From positions 1 to 12,680 of the forward strand of contig JAAURU010000052.1 of the NCBI GenBank assembly GCA_012032075.1: a DNA stretch of 12,680 nucleotides, read 5' to 3'. Source of the stretch: Flavobacterium sp. GTDB taxonomy: Bacteria; Bacteroidota; Bacteroidia; Flavobacteriales; Flavobacteriaceae. This document shows positions 6,862 through 12,680 of the stretch, one piece after another; the stretch's first letter is position 1, and each line of letters opens with the position of its first letter. The translations under genes and the position numbers were made by a program. The notes beneath the pieces were generated by a model. That model did no database searches. It saw only the letters and a program-made list of their open reading frames with translations, and was not told the origin of the DNA.

Positions 6862-7443
6862 ATGAAAAAAATAACATTCATAAGCTTATTGTTTTTAGTA
6901 AGTATAATCTCTAATGCACAACAGATTATAGCTGTTGAAGATTTAAACCAATACTTAGAAATCAATGGGAGAGTTCCAAATAACAGTCATATAAAAGACG
7001 TTAATAACATATTTAGTAAATACTTGGGTACATGGAAAACCACATATAACAATAAAACATATAGTTTTATTATAACTAAGAAAACAAGTACATTTGAATC
7101 GCTGAATATAAAAACAGACAAATTAGAAATAGAATATATAATTACAGAAACTTCAAGCGGTGTAATTGTTGAAGATAGTTCGCAAATAGTTGATAGTTCT
7201 ATTTTTGGAACTGGTTTTAATAAAATTACTGGAGGCATTATTGATTATGAATTTTATTTTAGCGGTAACAATTCAAAATGTGGTAATCGCGGTACTTTAC
7301 ATTCAAGATATATAAATCCTACACAAATAAGTTTATCTTTATATATAAGTGGTGATTTAACACCATCTGATTGTGGTACATATACCCCAGCTAATGAGGC
7401 AATATACCCGTTAACAAGAGGATTTATCTTAACAAAACAGTAA
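6862..7443 (+). CDS. DUF6705-like exported protein, copy 2, intact
   Basis: The 193-residue protein has a clean signal peptide (MKKITFISLLFLVSIISNAQ, cleavage near NAQ|Q) and ends in LTKQ. Landmarks are QIIAVEDLNQYLEINGRVPN, KDVNNIFSKYLGTWK, TYSFIITKKTSTFESL, VIVEDSSQI and FYFSGNNSKCGNRGTL; two further cysteine-bearing or glycine turns lie near the end (SDCGTYTP). Alternating polar and hydrophobic residues suggest a small beta-rich fold. From memory the pattern corresponds to DUF6705 of flavobacteria, function unknown. It has two relatives in the window (6008 and 7491), lies directly after the orphan JAMM-like tail and is followed by a terminator. By position it could be a partner or immunity protein for the JAMM-like protein. 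Nothing in its sequence proves that. Confidence 0.8.
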   Translation: MKKITFISLLFLVSIISNAQQIIAVEDLNQYLEINGRVPNNSHIKDVNNIFSKYLGTWKTTYNNKTYSFIITKKTSTFESLNIKTDKLEIEYIITETSSGVIVEDSSQIVDSSIFGTGFNKITGGIIDYEFYFSGNNSKCGNRGTLHSRYINPTQISLSLYISGDLTPSDCGTYTPANEAIYPLTRGFILTKQ

Positions 7444-7453
7444 AAAAATTAAT

Positions 7454-7479
7454 TAATCCTGTCTATAAAGACAGGATTA
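7454..7479 (+). terminator. Intrinsic terminator after DUF6705-like copy 2
   Basis: TAATCCTGTCT (7454-7464) pairs with AGACAGGATTA (7469-7479) around the loop ATAA, followed by TTTGTTG. It begins 11 bp after the stop codon. Confidence 0.85.
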
Positions 7480-7490
7480 TTTGTTGTAAA

Positions 7491-7724
7491 ATTAAAAAAA
7501 ATAGTACTTGTAAATTTATTTTTAATCTTTAGCTTTTGTGAAAAGCACAACAAATTATTATCCCAGTTTAATAAGTAGAACAATTTATAACATCAAATGG
7601 ATCTATACCTCAAGATGCTTACATTAAAGATGTTAATAATGTACTTGATAAATATGTTGGAACATGGCAAATAACTTTTCAAAATAGAATTTATAAATTT
7701 ACAATCATAGTTATTCGAGACTTT
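7491..7724 (+). pseudogene. DUF6705-like relic, copy 3
   Basis: The DNA still shows the outline of the family: a leader (KIVLVNLFLIFSFCEK), then AQQIIIPV, then VEQFITSNGSIPQDAYIKDV, NNVLDKYVGTWQITFQN and YKFTII. It is clearly dead. The start codon is ATT instead of ATG (7491), the A run after it has an extra base, a frame change separates leader and mature part near 7550, and two adjacent stops (TAATAA, about 7568-7575) replace the GAACAA of copy 1. The copy ends after about 60 mature residues, exactly where similarity to the metF 3' flank begins (7725). The truncation point is thus the recombination junction of the metF duplication. Confidence 0.8.
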
Positions 7725-7820
7725 AGGCACTATCTTAAAAAATAGCTGACGCAATTGCCTTAATATTTTCTGCTTTACCCATTGAGTAATAATGTAAAAC
7801 TGGAATTCCTGCATTGACCA
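7725..7820. repeat. metF-end repeat, right copy
   Basis: These 96 bases match 4823-4918 in the same orientation with 8 mismatches. They comprise the last 83-86 bp of metF and 10 bp beyond its stop. Together the copies are imperfect direct repeats 2,902 bp apart, in the arrangement left by insertion at, or duplication from, a gene's 3' end. Confidence 0.9.
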
Positions 7821-8691
7821 ACTCTTTACTTTGTTGTAAACACCATTCAATTCCAATTTGCTTTACTGCATCGTTATCTTTTGCTTTAACCACAGCCATT
7901 ATTAAATCGTCTGGTAAATCTACTTTAAAACGATGTGGAATTAAGTTTAATTGTTTTTTGGTTGCTATTGGTTTTAAACCTGGAATAATAGGAACCGTAA
8001 TTCCTTCTTTTCTGCATTTAGCTTCAAATTCAAAGAATTTTTTATTATCGAAAAACATTTGAGTTACAATATAGTCGGCTCCATTTTTAATTTTTTGCTT
8101 TAAAAAATGCATATCACTATCCATACTTGGAGCTTCCATGTGTTTTTCAGGGTAACCTGCAATTCCTATACAGAAATCGGTACAAGAAGAATTTTGTAAA
8201 TCTTCATCTAAGTAAATTCCGTTGTTTAAATTATGTATTTGCTTAACTAAATCAGAAGCATATTCGTTTCCTTCTTTTTCAGGTTTAAAATAGATTTCAT
8301 TTTTTAATGCATCACCACGAAGTGCTACTACATTGTCAATTCCTAGAAAATCCAAATCAATTAATAAATTTTCTGTGTCTTCCTGAGTAAAGCCACCACA
8401 TAAAATATGAGGAATGGCATCTACTTCATACTTGTTTTGAATACCTGCACAAATTCCAACCGTTCCAGGTCGTTTTTTTACAATTTTCTTTTGCAATAAT
8501 CCGTTTGGAAGTTCTTTGAATTCATATTCTTCACGATGATAGGTTACATCAATGAATGGTGGATTAAATTCCATTAATGGATCAATACTATCAAAAATAG
8601 ATTGAATATTTTGTCCTTTTAAAGGCGGTAATATTTCGAATGAAAACAATGGTTTTCCTTTTGCGTTTTCTATGTGTTGAGTTACTTTCAT
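7735..8691 (-). CDS. metF: 5,10-methylenetetrahydrofolate reductase
   Basis: MetF reduces 5,10-methylene-THF to 5-methyl-THF in the cytoplasm, using FAD and a reduced nicotinamide, and so feeds the methyl group to MetH. The 318-residue product is a single TIM-barrel MTHFR without the eukaryotic regulatory domain. Motifs in order are FSFEILPPLKGQ near the start (catalytic Glu region), VTYHREEYE, VALRGDAL near residue 123 (flavin/folate site), GIAGYPEKHMEAPS, DYIVTQMFFDNKKFFEF and VPIIPGLKPI. The ATG at 8689-8691 gives the expected N-terminus MKVTQHIENAKGK. It is the last gene of the metH1-metH2-metF operon. It is intact and free of frameshifts. Its final 28 codons are duplicated at 4823-4918, so its present 3' end may come from an incoming copy. 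Confidence 0.96.
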   Translation of the reverse strand: MKVTQHIENAKGKPLFSFEILPPLKGQNIQSIFDSIDPLMEFNPPFIDVTYHREEYEFKELPNGLLQKKIVKKRPGTVGICAGIQNKYEVDAIPHILCGGFTQEDTENLLIDLDFLGIDNVVALRGDALKNEIYFKPEKEGNEYASDLVKQIHNLNNGIYLDEDLQNSSCTDFCIGIAGYPEKHMEAPSMDSDMHFLKQKIKNGADYIVTQMFFDNKKFFEFEAKCRKEGITVPIIPGLKPIATKKQLNLIPHRFKVDLPDDLIMAVVKAKDNDAVKQIGIEWCLQQSKELVNAGIPVLHYYSMGKAENIKAIASAIF

Positions 8692-8692
8692 G

Positions 8693-8721
8693 AGCCTCCC
8701 CCGTCCCCTCCAAAAGAGGGG
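8693..8721 (+). repeat. GC-rich interspersed repeat, copy 1 (hairpin)
   Basis: The segment AGCCTCCCCC...CCCCTCCAAAAGAGGGG contains a perfect CCCCTC/GAGGGG stem around CAAAA. It matches the reverse complement of 8775-8803 at 22 of 29 positions. Its base composition is far from the AT-rich surroundings. Similar AGCCCCTCC...CTCCAAAAGAG units are, as I recall, common between flavobacterial genes. It begins right upstream of the metF start codon. Confidence 0.75.
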
Positions 8722-8774
8722 TGACTGAAGTGGGTAATCAGTTTTTAAAATTATTATACATTAAGTCTTCTATT

Positions 8775-8803
8775 CCTCTCTTTTGGAGAGGTTAGGAGGG
8801 GCT
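8775..8803 (-). repeat. GC-rich interspersed repeat, copy 2 (inverted, overlaps the metH2 stop)
   Basis: CCTCTC (8775-8780) pairs with GAGAGG (8786-8791) around TTTTG, and the unit continues to AGGGGCT at 8803. It is inverted relative to the copy at 8693-8721, so the two can also pair with each other across 53 bp. The stop codon and last residues (SPS) of MetH2 are encoded by this unit, so the repeat has set the protein's C-terminus. It may also weaken or process the transcript between metH2 and metF. Confidence 0.75.
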
Positions 8804-11495
8804 TATATTTGGTGCCAACCATTTCGTAGCAACTTCTGTAGAAATTCCTCTTCTTTTGGCATAATCTATTACTTGATCTTCTTTAATTTTTCCTAATCCG
8901 AAGTATTTACTTTGTGGGTTTGCAAAATAATATCCTGAAACTGATGAAGCTGGCCACATAGCCATGCTTTCTGTTAAGGTTACTCCGATTTCTTGCGCAA
9001 CATTAAGTAGCTTCCAAATAGTTGGTTTTTCTAAATGGTCAGGACAAGCTGGATAACCTGGTGCTGGACGGATTCCTTTGTACTCTTCTTTAATTAATTG
9101 GGTATTTGATAAATTCTCATCGGAAGCATAACCCCAAATTTCCTTTCGAACTTTTAAATGCAAATATTCTGCAAAAGCTTCGGCTAATCTATCAGCTATT
9201 GCTTTTACCATGATGGAATTGTAGTCATCTAATTGTTCTTCATATTCTTTAGCTTTTTCATCTACTCCAAAACCTGTTGTAACACAAAAACACCCCATGT
9301 AATCTTGAATTCCTGAATCTTTTGGAGCAATAAAATCGGCTAAAGCGATGTTAGGAGCACCAGCGGTTTTTGCACTTTGTTGTCTTAACGTTAAAAATTT
9401 TATCTGTTGTCTGTTGTCTGATGTTTGTTTGACTTCGACAAGCTCAGTTTGACAAATTTCAATGTCATCATCATTTACTGTATTTGCAGGAAAAATTCCT
9501 AAAATTCCTTTTGCTGTAAACCACTTTTCAGTAACGATTTGATTCAGCATCTTTTGGGCATCAGCAAATAAAGTAGTGGCTTGTTCTCCTACAACCTCAT
9601 CGGTTAAAATAGCAGGATACTTACCAAATAGTTGCCATGATTGAAAAAAAGGTGTCCAATCGATAAAGTCCACTAAATCAGATAATTCGACTTCTATTTT
9701 TTTTACTCCGATAAAATTAGGCTTACTTGGCTGAAAATTTGCCCAATCTATTTGCAATTTATTCTTACGCGCTTGTTCAATTGATAAGTAATTTTTATCC
9801 CTACTTCTATTCAAATAGCCTTCTCTTAATGCATCATATTCCTCACGAATGGCTTTTACGTAATTTTCTTTGGTTTCCTTTTGCAATAAATTACTAGCAA
9901 CCGTTACGGCTCTTGAAGCATCATTCACATGAACAACAGTTTCTTTGTATTCTGGAGCAATTTTTACTGCTGTGTGTGCACGAGAAGTTGTTGCACCACC
10001 AATCATAATTGGGATTTTAATGTTCAATTTATCCATTTCTTTAGCCAAATATACCATTTCGTCTAATGAAGGTGTAATTAAACCGCTTAAACCAATAATA
10101 TCAACATTTTCACGTATAGCCACTTCGATGATTTTTTTCAGGTGGTACCATCACTCCTAAATCGATAATTTCGAAATTGTTACAAGCTAAAACTACCGAA
10201 ACAATATTTTTACCAATATCGTGAACATCATCCTTTTACGGTTGCCATTAAGACTTTTCCAGCACTTGATGAGTTTCCTGTCTTTTCAGATTCAATATAA
10301 GGTAACAAGTAAGCCACAGCTTTTTTCATTACACGTGCTGACTTTACTACTTGTGGTAAAAACATTTTCCCGCTTCCAAATAAATCACCCACAACATTCA
10401 TCCCTTCCATTAGATTGACTTCGATAACTTCAATTGCTTTTCCTGCTGTTACTCTTGCTTCTTCTACATCAATTTCTATAAATTCATCAATGCCTTTTAC
10501 TAAGGAATGCGTTAATCTTTCTTGAACAGAACCACTTCTCCATTCTTGAATAGCTTTTTCATTTGTTTTAATTTCTCCTTTAAAACTTTCCGCTAAATCT
10601 AAAAGTCGTTCAGTAGCATCTTCTCTTCTATTAAGCAGAACATCTTCAACGTGTTCTAATAAATTTTTATCAATTTCATCGTAAATCTCTAACATTTCAG
10701 GATTTACAATTCCCATTGTCATTCCGTTTTGAATCGCATGATATAGAAAAGCCGAATGCATAGCTTCACGTACTTTATCATTTCCTCTAAATGAGAATGA
10801 AACGTTGCTTACGCCACCAGAAACACCAGCATAAGGTAAATTTTCACGAATCCATTTTGTGGCTCTAAAAAATCGAGAGCATTTGATTTATGTTCGTCCA
10901 TTCCAGTAGCGACTGGAAAAATATTTGGGTCGAAAATAATATCTTCAGCAGGGAAATTAACTTTATCAACTAAAATATCATAACTTCTTTTACAAATTTC
11001 GATTCTTCTTTCATAAGTATCAGCCTGACCTTTTTCATCAAAAGCCATCACAATAACAGCTGCACCGTATTTTTTAATCAATTTGGCATGATAAATAAAT
11101 GCTTCTTCTCCTTCTTTAAGTGAAATTGAGTTTACCACACCTTTTCCTTGTACTACTTTTAAACCAGCTTCTATAATTTCCCATTTAGAACTATCAATCA
11201 TTACTGGAACACGAGCAATATCTGGTTCAGCGGCAATAAGGTTTAAAAACTTAGTCATAGCATAAACTCCATCGAGCATCCCTTCATCCATATTAACATC
11301 GATGATTTGCGCTCCTCCTTCTACCTGATTTCTAGCAATATCTAAGGCTTCTTCATAGTTTCCTTCTTTGATTAATCGAAGAAATTTACGTGAACCAGTT
11401 ACATTAGTTCGTTCTCCAACATTGACAAAATTGGTTTCGGGTGTTATGATTAAAGGTTCTAGACCTGAAAGTTTTAAATATTTTATTATTGACAT
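8792..11495 (-). pseudogene. metH: Methionine synthase, folate/cobalamin/reactivation subunit, three frameshifts
   Basis: This is the larger part of a split B12-dependent methionine synthase, which moves the methyl group of 5-methyl-THF via cobalamin to homocysteine. The start is ATG 11495, one base after the metH1 stop, giving MSIIKYLKLSGLEPL. Piece 1 (11495-10867) is the pterin-binding domain (FVNVGERTNVTGSRKF). Piece 2 (to 10230) has the barrel end and the helical cap (HAIQNGMTMGIVNPEM). A short middle piece (10230-10138) holds the cobalamin motif DVHDIGKNIV. Piece 3 (to 8792) has the rest of the B12 domain and the reactivation domain (GIRPAPGYPACPDH, LTESMAMWP). Breaks: a lost base near 10865, an added base near 10230, an added T in the run at 10132-10138. 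Corrected, it is about 900 residues. Conservation in all pieces suggests sequencing error rather than a dead gene. Confidence 0.9.
9403..9456 (-). repeat. In-frame interspersed repeat inside metH2
   Basis: On the plus strand this holds three 7-bp units (TCTGTTG, TCTGTTG, TCTGATG; 9403-9423) and then GTTTGAC, TTCGACAAGCTCA, GTTTGAC, where the 7-bp ends are direct repeats (9427-9433 and 9447-9453). On the coding strand it adds CQTELVEVKQTSDNRQQ between DDIEI and FLTLRQQ of the reactivation domain. The CTTCGACAAGCTCAG core is, as I recall, a frequent interspersed sequence in Bacteroidetes and other bacteria. The frame stays open, and the loop is about seven residues longer than in E. coli MetH. 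Confidence 0.7.
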
Positions 11496-11496
11496 A

Positions 11497-12519
11497 TTAT
11501 TTATTATTTCCAAAGGTTTGTAGCGACAAGTCGAAACTTTTCCCTACGTTTCTTGGCTTAAATTCTTTTGCAACTTCAGCAATTAACTTAATATGTTCTG
11601 GAGTTGTACCGCAACATCCACCTATTATATTTACTAAATTATCTTGTAAATATTCCTTAATTAATGCTTGCATTTCTTGTGGTGTTTGATCATATTGACC
11701 AAATGCATTTGGCAAACCTGCATTTGGATGAGCTGAAATATTAAGTTGGGTATTGTGCGCTAAACGTTTTAAATAAGGTTTAAGCTGGTCAGCACCTAAA
11801 GCACAATTAAATCCAATACTCAATAAAGGAATATGAGAAATGGAAATTAAAAATGCTTCTACTGTTTGACCAGAAAGTGTTCTTCCAGAAGCATCTGTAA
11901 TTGTTCCAGAAACCATAATTGGAATAGTAATATTTCGTTCTTCTTTAACTTCTTCGATTGCAAAAAGAGCTGCTTTAGCATTTAAAGTATCGAAAATTGT
12001 TTCTACCAAAAGCACATCGCAACCACCATCTAATAAAGCTTCGGTTTGCTGTTTGTAAGCAATTCTTAATTCGTCAAAAGTTACTGCACGAAAACCAGGA
12101 TCATTTACATCTGGAGACATAGATGCCGTTCTGTTTGTTGGTCCGATTGAACCTGCGACAAAACGAGGTTTATCAGTAAATTCATCTGCTACTTCTCGGG
12201 CGATTTTTGCTGATTGATAGTTTAACTCGTAAACTAAATCTTCCAAATGATAATCGGCCATTCCTATTGTTGTTCCCGAAAACGTATTGGTTTCCACAAT
12301 ATCTGCACCAGCTTGAAAATACAAACGATGTACTTCTTTTACCGCTTCAGGTTGGGTAATCGAAAGTAAATCGTTATTCCCTTTTAAAGGATGTGGAAAA
12401 TCTTTGAAACGTTTTCCCCGAAAATCTTCTTCTGAAAAATTATAACGTTGTAACATGGTTCCCATGGCTCCATCGAGCACAAGGATTCTTTCTTGTATGG
12501 CTTGTTCTATTTTTGACAT
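11497..12519 (-). CDS. metH: Methionine synthase, homocysteine-binding subunit
   Basis: This 340-residue protein corresponds to the first module of full-length MetH: the TIM barrel that binds zinc and homocysteine and accepts the methyl group from methylcobalamin. The N-terminal motif is RILVLDGAMGTMLQRY. The three zinc ligands are visible: Cys in GFNCALGADQLKPY and the adjacent Cys pair in IIGGCCGTTPEHI. ETNTFSGTTIGMADY and GSIGPTNRTASMSPDV are also typical. The start is ATG 12519 (MSKIEQAIQERIL); an in-frame GTG at 12543 would add eight residues but is unlikely. Its stop lies one base before the ATG of metH2, which holds the remaining modules. Translation is therefore probably coupled, and the two proteins must act together. 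A separate homocysteine-binding subunit is common in Bacteroidetes. No frameshift is seen. Confidence 0.95.
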   Translation of the reverse strand: MSKIEQAIQERILVLDGAMGTMLQRYNFSEEDFRGKRFKDFPHPLKGNNDLLSITQPEAVKEVHRLYFQAGADIVETNTFSGTTIGMADYHLEDLVYELNYQSAKIAREVADEFTDKPRFVAGSIGPTNRTASMSPDVNDPGFRAVTFDELRIAYKQQTEALLDGGCDVLLVETIFDTLNAKAALFAIEEVKEERNITIPIMVSGTITDASGRTLSGQTVEAFLISISHIPLLSIGFNCALGADQLKPYLKRLAHNTQLNISAHPNAGLPNAFGQYDQTPQEMQALIKEYLQDNLVNIIGGCCGTTPEHIKLIAEVAKEFKPRNVGKSFDLSLQTFGNNK

Positions 12520-12540
12520 ATTTTTTATTACACAAAGATT

Positions 12541-12559
12541 CACAATGTTTACACAATGT
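12541..12559 (-). promoter_or_regulatory. Direct repeats upstream of metH1, possible regulator site
   Basis: ACATTGTG occurs twice on the minus strand, separated by TAA, ending 22 bp before the metH1 ATG. Two identical 8-mers one helical turn apart (11-bp period) suit a dimeric regulator. No clear TAnnTTTG promoter and no recognisable SAM or cobalamin riboswitch is seen in the 160 bp upstream of the gene. The site is speculative. Confidence 0.25.
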
Positions 12560-12595
12560 ATCTCAAAGTTGTTTTTTGTTTTTAAAAGCTTTTAG

Positions 12596-12640
12596 AAAAT
12601 TAAGTTCATTAAAAAATTGTTCTTTTGAAAACTTAATTTT
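12596..12640. terminator. AT-rich inverted repeat, possible terminator or leader hairpin
   Basis: AAAATTAAGTT (12596-12606) pairs perfectly with AACTTAATTTT (12630-12640) over a 23-base loop. The stem has only two G-C pairs, so a weak structure is expected. It lies between the metH operon start and the motif at the right edge. Confidence 0.3.
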
Positions 12641-12658
12641 ATAAAAATGAATTACTAA

Positions 12659-12680
12659 CTAGCCCTGATGGAAGTGACAT
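12659..12680 (+). ncRNA. Edge of a possible flavo-1-type structured RNA motif
   Basis: The last bases contain AGCCCTGATGGAAGTGACAT. From memory, AGCCC-GATxGAAG-G-CAT opens a structured motif widespread between genes in Flavobacterium (the flavo-1 RNA of Bacteroidetes). Only the first 20 or so bases are in the window, so the downstream half that would pair with it cannot be seen. Confidence 0.35.

Noticed and set aside
4823..7820. Complete mobile element between the metF-end repeats
   Set aside because: No transposase, integrase or terminal inverted repeats are visible inside, so I report only a recombination or insertion scar.
7593..7856. Minus-strand frame of 87 codons
   Set aside because: It overlaps the metF end and the DUF6705-like relic in other frames, both of which show family similarity; it has no support of its own.
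7814..8062. Plus-strand frame of 82 codons
   Set aside because: Antisense to metF, which is intact and well conserved.
9945..10418. Plus-strand frames (9945-10160, 10221-10418) and a similar one at 11489-11689
   Set aside because: They are antisense to conserved MetH modules.
12520..12680. SAM or cobalamin riboswitch upstream of metH1
   Set aside because: No conserved box or pairing pattern of those classes could be found in the AT-rich leader.
1..12680. tRNA or rRNA genes
   Set aside because: No cloverleaf with a GTTCRANYC-like arm and no rRNA-like sequence was seen on either strand.

Overview
The window looks like a low-GC member of the Bacteroidetes, most likely Flavobacterium or a close flavobacterial relative. 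The evidence is strong AT bias, A-rich gene leaders without Shine-Dalgarno sites, a type IX secretion (T9SS) C-terminal sorting domain, a promoter of the flavobacterial TTG/TAnnTTTG type, and a methionine synthase split into two polypeptides. It has two contrasting halves.

The left half (1-7734, + strand) is an accessory region of small secreted proteins. In order it holds: the 3' end of an unidentified gene; an exported protein and a 5'-truncated paralogue of it; a Sel1-repeat exported protein whose T9SS tail is cut off by frameshifts; a secreted putative zinc metallopeptidase (HELIH) with an acidic D/W/G-rich linker; and a small putative lipoprotein ending at a clear terminator. Beyond that lies a 2.9-kb block flanked by two copies of the last 96 bp of metF. 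This block holds a frameshifted secreted protein with a JAMM-like HxH...SxxD signature behind nearly the same acidic linker, followed by a protein I believe is DUF6705, then a terminator. This is followed by only the C-terminal tail of a second JAMM-like protein, a second and intact DUF6705-like protein and another terminator. Last comes a dead third DUF6705-like copy truncated where metF begins. The layout is that of tandemly duplicated hydrolase-plus-partner cassettes with shared leaders, orphaned tails and relics. It resembles polymorphic effector/immunity loci, but that role is an inference.

The right half (7735-12519, - strand) is a core methionine-cycle operon read as metH1 (homocysteine methyltransferase part), metH2 (folate, cobalamin and reactivation part), then metF (methylenetetrahydrofolate reductase). 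MetF makes 5-methyl-THF and MetH1/MetH2 use it with B12 to methylate homocysteine. metH2 has three single-base frameshifts but is otherwise well conserved, and it carries an in-frame interspersed repeat in a loop of its reactivation domain. A GC-rich inverted pair of repeats separates metH2 and metF.

Many frameshifts across the window are single-base changes, most of them in short A, T or C runs. Both sequencing indels and real decay must be considered. Only a few lesions are substitutions that a base-run error cannot explain: the lost start codon and paired stops of the third DUF6705 copy. Others are missing segments, such as the absent N-terminus of the orphan tail at 6635-6838.
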